A stretch of DNA of 11,220 nt from JAIRTY01 sp050257395 (GTDB taxonomy: Bacteria > Actinomycetota > Actinomycetes > Streptosporangiales > Streptosporangiaceae), in assembly GCA_050257395.1 (NCBI GenBank), contig JBLMWU010000099.1, positions 1 through 11,220 of the forward strand, read 5' to 3'. The position numbers and the translations under genes were made by a program. Below, piece by piece: positions 1 through 5,941 of the stretch. Under the pieces are notes generated by a model. That model was given only the letters and a program-made list of their open reading frames with translations. It searched no databases and was not told where the DNA came from. The number at the start of each line of letters is the position of its first letter. Position 1 is the stretch's first letter.

Positions 1-42
1 CCGGGAGTCACCGCGTTGCGCCCGCACCGCGGTGACTCCCGG
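1..42. repeat. 15-bp perfect inverted repeat inside sufD
   Basis: Positions 1-15 (CCGGGAGTCACCGCG) are the exact reverse complement of 28-42, with a 12-base spacer at 16-27. It lies wholly inside the sufD coding frame. In the sufD message it would fold into a long GC-rich hairpin about 200 bases after the start codon. The left arm begins at the first base of the window, so the repeat may extend further. Its role is unknown. Confidence 0.85.
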
Positions 43-243
43 CGCGGCGTCCGCCTCCACCCTGACCTTCCCGGCCGCCAGCGCCGCCTCGGTGTGCAGG
101 CCGCGCAGCCGGCGCAGCGGCGTGAACCGCCACTCCTCCTCGCGCCCGGCCGGCACCGGAAAGTCCGCGACGTCGAACGAGTGCCGCTGGTGCAGCCTGG
201 AGACCGGGGCCGCGGCTTCCACGGCCCCCTGCAGTGCCGCCAT
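1..243 (-). CDS. sufD: SufD, Fe-S cluster assembly scaffold subunit (N-terminal 81 codons; continues past the left edge)
   Basis: SufD partners SufB and the ATPase SufC in the cytosolic SufBCD scaffold that builds Fe-S clusters. The visible 81 residues start MAALQGAVEA and contain FDVADFPVP followed by REEEWRFTPL at about residues 34-43, the N-terminal signature of actinobacterial SufD. The start ATG (243-241) shares one base with the sufB stop (TGATG), so translation is probably coupled. No stop is seen before position 1, so the core domain lies outside the window. Family assignment comes from the N-terminal motif plus the operon position after sufB. A perfect inverted repeat lies in codons 68-81. 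Confidence 0.92.
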   Translation of the reverse strand, partial: MAALQGAVEAAAPVSRLHQRHSFDVADFPVPAGREEEWRFTPLRRLRGLHTEAALAAGKVRVEADAAPGVTAVRAQRGDSR

Positions 244-1655
244 CAGCCGACCGCCCCCTCCATCTGCAGCTCGATCAGGCGGTTCAGTTCGAGCGCGTAC
301 TCCATCGGCAGTTCGCGGGCGATCGGCTCGACGAACCCGCGGACGATGGTCGCCATCGCCTCGTCATCGGTCATGCCGCGGCTCATCAGGTAGAACAGCT
401 GGTCCTCGGAGATCTTGGAGACGCTGGCCTCGTGGCCCATCTCCACGTCGTCCTCCCGCACGTCCACGTACGGGTAGGTGTCGGACCGGCTGACCGTGTC
501 CACCAGCAGCGCGTCGCACTTGACCGTGGACTTGGCGTGCGCCGCGCCCTCCTGCACCTGGACCAGGCCGCGGTAGGAGGTGCGGCCGCCGCCCCGGGCC
601 ACCGACTTCGACACGATGGTCGAGGAGGTGTTCGGCGCGAGGTGGACCATCTTGGCGCCCGCGTCCTGGTGCTGGCCCTCGCCTGCGAACGCGACCGACA
701 GCGTCTCGCCCTTGGCGTGCTCGCCCATCAGGTACACCGCCGGGTACTTCATGGTGACCTTGGAGCCGATGTTGCCGTCGACCCACTCCATGGTCGCGCC
801 CGCCTGCGCCACCGCCCGCTTGGTGACCAGGTTGTACACGTTGGCCGACCAGTTCTGGATGGTGGTGTAGCGGCAGCGCGCGCCCTTCTTGACGATGATC
901 TCGACCACCGCGGAGTGCAGCGAGTCGGACTTGTAGATGGGCGCCGTGCAGCCTTCCACGTAGTGGACGTAGGCGTCCTCGTCCACGATGATCAGCGTCC
1001 GCTCGAACTGGCCCATGTTCTCGGTGTTGATCCGGAAGTAGGCCTGCAGCGGGATCTCCACGTGCACGCCCTTCGGCACGTAGATGAAGCTGCCGCCGGA
1101 CCAGACCGCCGTGTTGAGCGCGGCGAACTTGTTGTCGCCGGGCGGGATCACGGTGGCGAAGTACTCCTGGAACAGGTCCGGGTGCTCCCGCAGCGCGGTG
1201 TCGGTGTCGAGGAAGATGACGCCCTTTTCCTCGAGATCCTCGCGGATCTTGTGGTACACGACCTCGGACTCGTACTGGGCGGCGACGCCGGCGATCAGGC
1301 GCTGCTTCTCCGCTTCCGGGATGCCCAGCTTGTCGTAGGTGTTCTTGATGTCGGCGGGCAGCTCGTCCCAGCTCGCGGCCTGCTTCTCGGTGGAGCGGAC
1401 AAAGTACTTGATGTTGTCGAAGTCGATCTCGGTGAGGTCGGCGCCCCAGTCGGGCAGCGGCTTGCGCCCGAACAGCCTGAGGCCCTTGAGCCGCAGGTCG
1501 AGCATCCACTCCGGCTCGTTCTTCTTCGCCGAGATGTCCCGGACGACTTCCTCGGACAGCCCGCGCCGCGCGGAGGCGCCGGCCACGTCAGTGTCGGACC
1601 AGCCGAACTTGTAGCGGTCGAGCCCTTCGAGTTCGGGGCGTGCGGTCGTGGTCAT
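243..1655 (-). CDS. sufB: SufB, Fe-S cluster assembly scaffold subunit
   Basis: SufB is the core scaffold on which SufBCD assembles nascent Fe-S clusters using sulfur delivered by the cysteine desulfurase. The 470-residue product is the usual actinobacterial length. It carries typical blocks: FGWSDTD near the N-terminus, then WSGGSFIYVPKGVHVEIPLQ and FERTLIIVDEDAYVHYVEGC in the middle. Cys380 in VKCDALL and Glu409 in GHEASVSKISEDQLFYL match in spacing the essential E. coli SufB residues Cys405 and Glu434. The start ATG is chosen because MTTTARPELEGL fits the family and GGAGG lies 9 bases upstream; the open frame continues to 1730 but that part overlaps sufR. The ATG overlaps the sufR stop by ATGA. 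No intein interrupts the frame, unlike some mycobacterial SufB genes. Confidence 0.97.
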   Translation of the reverse strand: MTTTARPELEGLDRYKFGWSDTDVAGASARRGLSEEVVRDISAKKNEPEWMLDLRLKGLRLFGRKPLPDWGADLTEIDFDNIKYFVRSTEKQAASWDELPADIKNTYDKLGIPEAEKQRLIAGVAAQYESEVVYHKIREDLEEKGVIFLDTDTALREHPDLFQEYFATVIPPGDNKFAALNTAVWSGGSFIYVPKGVHVEIPLQAYFRINTENMGQFERTLIIVDEDAYVHYVEGCTAPIYKSDSLHSAVVEIIVKKGARCRYTTIQNWSANVYNLVTKRAVAQAGATMEWVDGNIGSKVTMKYPAVYLMGEHAKGETLSVAFAGEGQHQDAGAKMVHLAPNTSSTIVSKSVARGGGRTSYRGLVQVQEGAAHAKSTVKCDALLVDTVSRSDTYPYVDVREDDVEMGHEASVSKISEDQLFYLMSRGMTDDEAMATIVRGFVEPIARELPMEYALELNRLIELQMEGAVG

Positions 1656-2500
1656 GCGGAGATGCCTCCGGACTTGGTGGGTTCGGTTCGGATGTGAGTC
1701 AGGGACGGCGCGGTGACGTGGGTGGTGCACACTCCGTCGCCGTGCGCGATCGTGGCGAGGCGCTGGACCGGCGTGCCGAGCAGGCGGGCGAACGCCTCGG
1801 TCTCCGCCTCACACAGCTGCGGGAACTCCGCGGCCACGTGGGCCACCGGGCAGTGGTGCTGGCAGAGCTGCTCGCCCCGCGGGCTGTCCCCGCGGGCGGG
1901 CCCCCCGGCCGGCGGGGCCGGGCGCTGCTGGCCGCGGGCCGGGGCGACGCTGGCCGAGGCCGCATAGCCGTCCGCGGACAGCGCGTCCGCGAGCGCCTGC
2001 ACCCGCTGCCCGGGCCCGGCGGCCTCCACCACCGGCCGGTACCGGCGCTCGGTGTCGGCCAGCTGCCTGCGGGCGAACTCGGCGACCGCGCCCGGCCCGG
2101 CCACTTCGGCCAGGAACCGCAGCGCGCTCGCTGCCAGGTCGTCGTAGGCGTGCTCGAACGCGCTGCGCCCCGCGTCGGTGATCACGAAGAGCTTGGCGGG
2201 GCGGCCGCGGCCGCGGCTGGCGGGCCGGCGGGTGGTCCGGACCTCGATCATGCCGTCGGCCAGGAGGTTGTCCAGGTGGCGGCGGACCGCGGCCGGGGTC
2301 AGCCCGGTGCGGGTGCTCAGGCCGGCCGCGGTGACCGGCCCGTTCTCCAGGATGAGGCGGGCGATCCGGGCCCGGGTGCCGCGCTCGGAGCCGGCGGGCG
2401 CCTGCCCGCGCAGCGAGGCGGGCGGCGCGGGCCGGGCGGGCGCAGCAGCCAGCCCGGGGGCACCGGCCGTGCCGGCCGCGCCGCCCGTGCCCTGGCGCAC
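1652..2500 (-). CDS. sufR: SufR-type Fe-S cluster-sensing transcriptional regulator
   Basis: SufR represses suf operons and senses Fe-S status through a bound cluster. With the GTG start at 2500 the protein has 282 residues. A Gly/Ala/Pro-rich leader (1-38) precedes a winged helix (about 42-110) whose recognition region reads LTPAAVRRHLDNLLADGMIE, followed by the wing GRGRPAKLFVIT. The C-terminal sensor has Cys213, Cys217, Cys230 and Cys258; the spacing C-x12-C-x27-C among the last three is that of SufR proteins. The linker at about 180-210 is unusually Pro/Gly/Arg-rich. The frame opens further, to an ATG at 2560 and a GTG at 2515, but these fall in or upstream of the likely operator. The GTG at 2500 has GAGG 9 bases before it. 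The 3' end overlaps sufB by 4 bases, making sufR the first gene of a coupled sufRBD operon. Confidence 0.93.
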   Translation of the reverse strand: MRQGTGGAAGTAGAPGLAAAPARPAPPASLRGQAPAGSERGTRARIARLILENGPVTAAGLSTRTGLTPAAVRRHLDNLLADGMIEVRTTRRPASRGRGRPAKLFVITDAGRSAFEHAYDDLAASALRFLAEVAGPGAVAEFARRQLADTERRYRPVVEAAGPGQRVQALADALSADGYAASASVAPARGQQRPAPPAGGPARGDSPRGEQLCQHHCPVAHVAAEFPQLCEAETEAFARLLGTPVQRLATIAHGDGVCTTHVTAPSLTHIRTEPTKSGGISA

Positions 2501-2509
2501 GTCTGCCGT

Positions 2510-2515
2510 CCTCAC
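2510..2515 (-). promoter_or_regulatory. Ribosome binding site deciding the sufR start
   Basis: The minus strand reads GTGAGG here, with the GAGG core 9 bases before the GTG at 2500. It supports that start over the GTG at 2515, which is embedded in this same site, and over the ATG at 2560, which lies upstream of the operator. Confidence 0.5.
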
Positions 2516-2520
2516 GCTTT

Positions 2521-2536
2521 TCACAACATCAGTGTG
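2521..2536 (-). promoter_or_regulatory. Candidate SufR operator upstream of sufR
   Basis: The minus strand reads CACACTGATGTTGTGA. It contains the palindrome CACA-N7-TGTG (2522-2536) and also fits the form ACACT-N5-TGTGA (2535-2521), which I recall being reported for mycobacterial SufR. It lies 21 bases before the chosen sufR start. That position suits autorepression of the whole operon. Binding itself is inferred. Confidence 0.7.
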
Positions 2537-2560
2537 GCGTAAATACATCCCGGCCCGCAA
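2531..2560 (-). promoter_or_regulatory. Possible suf operon promoter overlapping the operator
   Basis: On the minus strand TTGCGG (2560-2555) is followed after 18 bases by CACACT (2536-2531), which keeps the A and final T of a -10 hexamer. The match is weak, but a -10 box inside the palindrome would explain repression by steric block. Other placements are possible. Confidence 0.3.
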
Positions 2561-2611
2561 ACCGCCCCCACCACAGGGCCTCTGGCCAGCAGCGGAAGCC
2601 TGCCGGCGGCG

Positions 2612-2647
2612 CCGGGTATTCCCGGAATGCCCGCCGGGGCCGGCGGG
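2612..2647 (-). terminator. Two adjacent GC-rich hairpins after the rhomboid gene
   Basis: Just 3' of the rhomboid stop, the minus strand can form a 7-bp stem with a 4-base loop (2647-2630; arms CCCGCCG and CGGCGGG). It is followed at once by a 5-bp stem with a 4-base loop (2625-2612; CCGGG-N4-CCCGG). There is no T tract, which is common for actinobacterial terminators. They may end the rhomboid transcript before the suf promoter. Confidence 0.4.
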
Positions 2648-2660
2648 GCGGGCCGCTCCC

Positions 2661-3530
2661 CTAGGCGGAGGAGAGCTGGGAGGTTTTCACCAGCACGAGC
2701 GCGAGCAGCAGCACCAGCAGGCCGGCCGTGGCGGCGGCCTGCAGGAAACCGCGGCGGCGGGCGGGTGCGTACGCGTAGGCGGCCGTGAGCGCGGCGCCGG
2801 TGATCAGCCCGCCCAGATGCCCCTGCCACGACGTGAACCAGGCGGAGATGACCATCCAGACAAGGAAGAGCGTGATGAGCCGGTTCGCCTGGCCGGTGTC
2901 GCGCCCCAGCCGCCGGGTGATGACGAAGTAGGCGGCAGCGAGCCCGAAGACCGCGCCGGAGGCGCCGATCGAGTCCTGCTCGGGGGCGATCAGGTAGACG
3001 AGCACCGAAGAGCCGATCCCGGACAGCAGGTAGAGGGCGAGGAACCGCAGCCTGCCCAGGTCCGCCTCGACGACGCGGCCGAGCGCCCACAGCCACCACA
3101 TGTTGAAGACGATGTGCAGGATGCCGAGCCCGCCGAACCCGGTGAGCGGCTCGTGCAGGAAGTTCGCGGTGACCAGGCGCCACCACTGGCCTTCCCAGAC
3201 GCCCACGCCCCAGCCGCCGAACTGGCTGAGCATGAAGTTGAGGTTGACCAGTTCCCCGAGATACATCGCCACGTTCACGGCGATGAGCACACCGGTCACC
3301 ACCGGCGTGGCGGAGACCCGGCCGCCGAGCGGCGTGCGCGGCTGGCGCACCGTCCGGCTGCCCTCCCGCACGCACTGCACGCACTGGTGCCCGACGGGCG
3401 CCTCCCGCATGCAGTCACCGCAGATGTAGCGGTCGCAGCGGGTGCATCTGATGTAGGTCTCGCGGCGCGGGTGCTGATAGCACGTGGGTGCCGGGGCCAG
3501 CTGGCCCGGCGCCTGATCCTCGGTGCTCAT
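2661..3530 (-). CDS. Rhomboid-family intramembrane serine protease with Cys/His-rich N-terminal head
   Basis: Rhomboids cut membrane-spanning proteins within the bilayer using a Ser-His dyad. The 289-residue protein shows Ser191 in GASGAVFG and His238 in WQGHLGG, the catalytic pair. HIVFN (His139, Asn143) matches the conserved HxxxN that stabilises the oxyanion. WWRLVTANFLH precedes it in the place of the loop-1 WR region. Hydrophobic helices fill about residues 75-280. The first 55 residues carry Cys17, His20, Cys29, Cys32, Cys37, Cys40, His48, Cys50 and Cys53, a B-box-like zinc-binding pattern often found on actinobacterial rhomboids. The start ATG has AGAGG just upstream. No substrate can be named from the sequence. 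It is transcribed toward sufR but appears to have its own promoter. Confidence 0.93.
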   Translation of the reverse strand: MSTEDQAPGQLAPAPTCYQHPRRETYIRCTRCDRYICGDCMREAPVGHQCVQCVREGSRTVRQPRTPLGGRVSATPVVTGVLIAVNVAMYLGELVNLNFMLSQFGGWGVGVWEGQWWRLVTANFLHEPLTGFGGLGILHIVFNMWWLWALGRVVEADLGRLRFLALYLLSGIGSSVLVYLIAPEQDSIGASGAVFGLAAAYFVITRRLGRDTGQANRLITLFLVWMVISAWFTSWQGHLGGLITGAALTAAYAYAPARRRGFLQAAATAGLLVLLLALVLVKTSQLSSA

Positions 3531-3572
3531 GACCGCCTCTGGTCGGCGCCGTCTCCCCGGCCGGGGCCAGGG

Positions 3573-3599
3573 CCGTCACCGGCTCCTCGCCGGTCACGG
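3573..3599 (-). repeat. Inverted repeat in the rhomboid 5' leader
   Basis: CCGTCACCGGC (3573-3583) and GCCGGTCACGG (3589-3599) pair with one mismatch around a 5-base loop. A second palindrome, CCCCGGCCGGGG (3555-3566), lies closer to the start codon. Both would sit in the untranslated leader if the promoter at 3625-3653 is right. The GC-rich fold could hinder translation; no known riboswitch is recognised. Confidence 0.5.
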
Positions 3600-3624
3600 G
3601 CGGGCGTTCGGATGCGACCGCCCG

Positions 3625-3653
3625 ATTATCGGGCACCGGATCCGCCGCCACAA
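3625..3653 (-). promoter_or_regulatory. Likely rhomboid promoter with a palindrome over its -10
   Basis: On the minus strand TTGTGG (3653-3648), 17 bases, then GATAAT (3630-3625) gives a -10 with 5 of 6 consensus bases at ideal spacing. The -10 is framed by the perfect palindrome GCCCGA-TTA-TCGGGC (3620-3634), a plausible repressor site. This implies a leader of roughly 85-90 bases. Confidence 0.5.
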
Positions 3654-3690
3654 CTCGGCCGGTTTGAGGCTTATTTAGCTGGTCTTTGCC

Positions 3691-3699
3691 TGTTATGTT
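3691..3699 (+). promoter_or_regulatory. Possible extended -10 promoter for the septum-formation gene pair
   Basis: TGT-TATGTT matches an extended -10 (TGn plus TATnnT). It sits in a short AT-rich patch (about 3663-3700) within otherwise GC-rich DNA, 55 bases before the GTG start. No convincing -35 is seen; TTATTT lies 17 bases upstream. Confidence 0.4.
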
Positions 3700-3740
3700 C
3701 TGCTTGCGATCCGCGCCGGTGGCCGGCGCGCGAGCGGACG

Positions 3741-3746
3741 AGGGAG
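3741..3746 (+). promoter_or_regulatory. Ribosome binding site deciding the first septum-formation gene's start
   Basis: AGGGAG lies 8 bases before the GTG at 3755. It supports that start over an ATG at 3686 in the same frame, which falls inside the probable promoter. Confidence 0.7.
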
Positions 3747-3754
3747 ATGGCCCC

Positions 3755-4702
3755 GTGGGACTCCGGTTCAACCCCCCACCCGGATGGCCGGCGCCGCCCG
3801 AGGGGTTCAGCCCGCCGCCGGGCTGGCAGCCTGACCCCTCCTGGCCGCCGCCGCCGCCCGGCTGGCAGCTGTGGGTTGACGACGATGCCGCGCCTGCGGA
3901 GCCGGCCGCCGGGGCCTGGCCGGGCCCGGCCGCGCCGCAGCCCCCCGCCATGTCCCCGCAGGCCGCGCCCGCCAGCGCCGGCGAAACCGTGGTCCGGCCG
4001 ATCCCCGGCTACCCCCCGCCCGGCCAGCCGCCGGGCTACTCCCCCTACCCGGGGCCGGGTGCGCCGCCCAGGGCCGGGACCAACGGGCTCGCCGTCGCCT
4101 CCTTCATCCTGGGCCTGCTCGGCCTCGCGGGCCTCGGCGCCGTCCTCGGCATCATCTTCGGCATCATCGCCCTGTCCCAGCTCCGCCGCAGGCCACAGCG
4201 CGGCCGCGGGCTCGCGATCACGGGGCTGGTGCTGTCCGGGCTCTGGCTGCTGGCCATCGCCGGCCTCATCGCCGCCGCGATCGTGGTGTCCCCCAGCCGG
4301 TCGGCGAGCGGCCAGATCACCAAGGGCGGGCAGGTCAGCATCTTCTCGCTGCGGGTCGGCGACTGCTTCCAGAACCCGGCAGGCGGCGGGGAGCTGCAGG
4401 TGCTGACGGTGACCGCGGTGCCGTGCACCACCGCGCACAACGCGCAGACGTTCGCGGAGTTCACCCCGGCCGGCAGCAGCTATCCCGGGCGGGCCGCGCT
4501 GATCCGGCAGGCCAGCCAGGGCTGCCAGTCCCGGGTCTCGGGCAACCTCGACAAGACGAAGATCACCAGCACCATGACCTTGCGCTACATCTTCCCCGAG
4601 CCGCAGACCTGGGCGGACGGGCACCGTGCCATCATCTGCCTGGTGGCGGACTCGCGGACGGACCTGACCGGCTCGCTGCTGACCGCCAGCCCCGCCGGCT
4701 GA
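3755..4702 (+). CDS. DUF4190/septum-formation-domain membrane protein (first of two paralogues)
   Basis: The 315-residue protein has three parts. The cytoplasmic head (1-41) is a Trp/Pro-rich motif, GLRFNPPPGWP running to PPPGWQLWV, followed by a Pro/Gly/Ala linker to about 109. Two membrane helices (about 112-140 and 153-178), joined by a basic RRRPQRGRG loop, match DUF4190. The C-terminal part (about 195-310) resembles the septum-formation domain family: LRVGDCFQNP, VPCTTAHNAQTFAEF, and four cysteines (204, 224, 257, 295) likely paired as disulfides outside the cell. The GTG start gives the same N-terminus as the next gene. Despite the family name, a role at the septum is only suggested by annotation. 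The DNA is as GC-rich as its neighbours. It lies 3 bases before its paralogue, so the two form an operon. Confidence 0.88.
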   Translation: MGLRFNPPPGWPAPPEGFSPPPGWQPDPSWPPPPPGWQLWVDDDAAPAEPAAGAWPGPAAPQPPAMSPQAAPASAGETVVRPIPGYPPPGQPPGYSPYPGPGAPPRAGTNGLAVASFILGLLGLAGLGAVLGIIFGIIALSQLRRRPQRGRGLAITGLVLSGLWLLAIAGLIAAAIVVSPSRSASGQITKGGQVSIFSLRVGDCFQNPAGGGELQVLTVTAVPCTTAHNAQTFAEFTPAGSSYPGRAALIRQASQGCQSRVSGNLDKTKITSTMTLRYIFPEPQTWADGHRAIICLVADSRTDLTGSLLTASPAG

Positions 4703-4705
4703 GCC

Positions 4706-5854
4706 GTGGCACTCCGGTTCAACCCGCCCCCGGGCTGGCCGCTGCCGCCGGAGGGCTTCACCCCGCAGCCCGGCTGGCAGCCCGACCCGTCGTGGCCGGC
4801 GCCACCCCCGGGGTGGCAGCTGTGGGTCAGCGACGGCCCGGCGGAAACCTGGGCCGCCCCGGACGCGCGGTCCGCTGAGACCTGGGCCGCCCCGGGCGCG
4901 CGGTCCGCGGAGACCTGGGCGGCTCCGGGCGGGGGTGCGCAGGCGGGCCCGGGCCAGGGCCCTGCTGGCTGGCCTGCCCAGCCCCCGGCCTCCTCCTGGG
5001 CCGCGCCCGCGCCCGGCGCGTACCAGCCGGGGCCGGTCCCTGGCGGCTACCAGCCCGGCGGCTACCAGGGCACGCCCCCGCCCGGCCCGGCTGCGGGACC
5101 CGTGGCCGGGCCGCCGCCGTGGCCGCAGCCGGGCCAGCGAGGGTTCGGGTACGGCCCGCCAGGCCCGCCCGGGCCGCGCCTGAACGGGCTGGCCGTCGCC
5201 TCGTTCATCCTGAGCCTGCCCGGTTTCCTGGTGGTGACGCTGCTGCTCAGCATCGTGTTCGGGATCGTGGCCCTGGCGCAGGGCAGCCGCCGGCAGCAGC
5301 GCGGCCGGGGACTGGCGATCGCGGGCCTGGTCATCTCCGGCGGCTGGGTGCTGCTGCTGATCCTGGGCGCCGCGCTCAGCGCGGCGGGCCAGCCGCAGCC
5401 GTCAGCCGCTCCGGGGCACGCCCGGGGGCACGCTTCCGCTTCTGCCGCCGCGACCGCCAGCGCCACCGGCCCGGGACCCGGCACGAACGTGTTCGCCCTG
5501 CGGGTGGGTGACTGCTTCCAGAACCCCTCCGGGGCGCTCGCCCAGCTGGGGGTCTCGTACGTGACCACGGTCCCGTGCTCGCGGCCGCACAACGCGCAGG
5601 TCTTCGCGGAGCTCCGGGCCCACGGCACGGCCTACCCGGGGCACCAGGCGCTGCTCCGGCAGGCCGGCAACGGCTGCCAGGCCCGGATCACGGGTGCCGT
5701 GAACCACAAGAAGATCACCGCGGACATGACGGTGCAGTACCTGTATCCGCTGGCAGGGTCCTGGCTGACCGGGAACCGGACCATCGTCTGCTTCATCGCG
5801 GCCGCGCCGCCGCCGCTGACCGGCTCCCTGCTGGCCCCGCACGCAGCCGGCTGA
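4706..5854 (+). CDS. DUF4190/septum-formation-domain membrane protein (second paralogue, long repeat-bearing linker)
   Basis: The 382-residue protein has the same layout as its upstream neighbour. The first 41 residues match it at 36 positions. The linker (42-159) is longer and contains three copies of AETWAAP and Tyr/Gln/Pro/Gly repeats such as GGYQPGGYQG. DUF4190-like helices lie at about 162-190 and 203-225. An Ala/Ser/His-rich outer linker (226-260) leads to the septum-formation-like domain with LRVGDCFQNP, VPCSRPHNAQVFAEL and cysteines 270, 291, 324 and 362. The GTG start is 3 bases after the preceding stop and no ribosome binding site is visible, so it is probably translated by re-initiation. 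The duplication looks old, since linkers and helices have diverged while the head and the cysteine framework are kept. Exact function is unknown. Confidence 0.87.
   Translation: MALRFNPPPGWPLPPEGFTPQPGWQPDPSWPAPPPGWQLWVSDGPAETWAAPDARSAETWAAPGARSAETWAAPGGGAQAGPGQGPAGWPAQPPASSWAAPAPGAYQPGPVPGGYQPGGYQGTPPPGPAAGPVAGPPPWPQPGQRGFGYGPPGPPGPRLNGLAVASFILSLPGFLVVTLLLSIVFGIVALAQGSRRQQRGRGLAIAGLVISGGWVLLLILGAALSAAGQPQPSAAPGHARGHASASAAATASATGPGPGTNVFALRVGDCFQNPSGALAQLGVSYVTTVPCSRPHNAQVFAELRAHGTAYPGHQALLRQAGNGCQARITGAVNHKKITADMTVQYLYPLAGSWLTGNRTIVCFIAAAPPPLTGSLLAPHAAG
4841..4930 (+). repeat. 33-bp in-frame tandem repeat, 2.7 copies
   Basis: Units at 4841-4873, 4874-4906 and 4907-4930 (partial) encode AETWAAP(D/G)ARS twice, then AETWAAPG. 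They are near-identical at DNA level, so copy number may vary by slippage. The repeat lengthens the cytoplasmic linker of the second septum-formation paralogue and is absent from the first. Confidence 0.9.
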
Positions 5855-5896
5855 CCGCGGCCGCCGGGTGCGGCCCGCCGGTGCCCGGGCAGGCAG

Positions 5897-5928
5897 CGGC
5901 CCCGGCCAGCGGGTGCTGGCCGGGGCCG
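5897..5928. terminator. Bidirectional terminator hairpin between convergent genes
   Basis: CGGCCCCGGCCAGC (5897-5910) pairs perfectly with 5915-5928 around the loop GGGT: a 14-bp, nearly all-GC stem. It sits in the 87-base gap between two genes that point at each other, 43 bases after one stop and 14 bases from the other. It has no T tract, but its position strongly suggests termination in both directions. Confidence 0.8.
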
Positions 5929-5941
5929 GGAGTCAGGCTGC

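Noticed and set aside
243..1655. Intein in sufB
   Set aside because: The frame is continuous at normal length with no insertion between the conserved SufB blocks.
234..1697. Long plus-strand open frame (487 codons) antisense to sufB
   Set aside because: The opposite strand encodes a full, recognisable SufB. Long antisense frames are expected in GC-rich codon-biased DNA, and the product is low-complexity with no family features.
1868..1906. CCCGCGGG repeats within sufR
   Set aside because: Short self-complementary GC runs in the coding region of a Pro/Gly/Arg-rich linker; explained by composition and codon use.
2178..4406. 742-codon plus-strand open frame across sufR, the rhomboid gene and the first septum-formation gene
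   Set aside because: It runs antisense or out of frame through three well-supported genes and their promoters. The product is Pro/Arg/Ala-rich with no domain.
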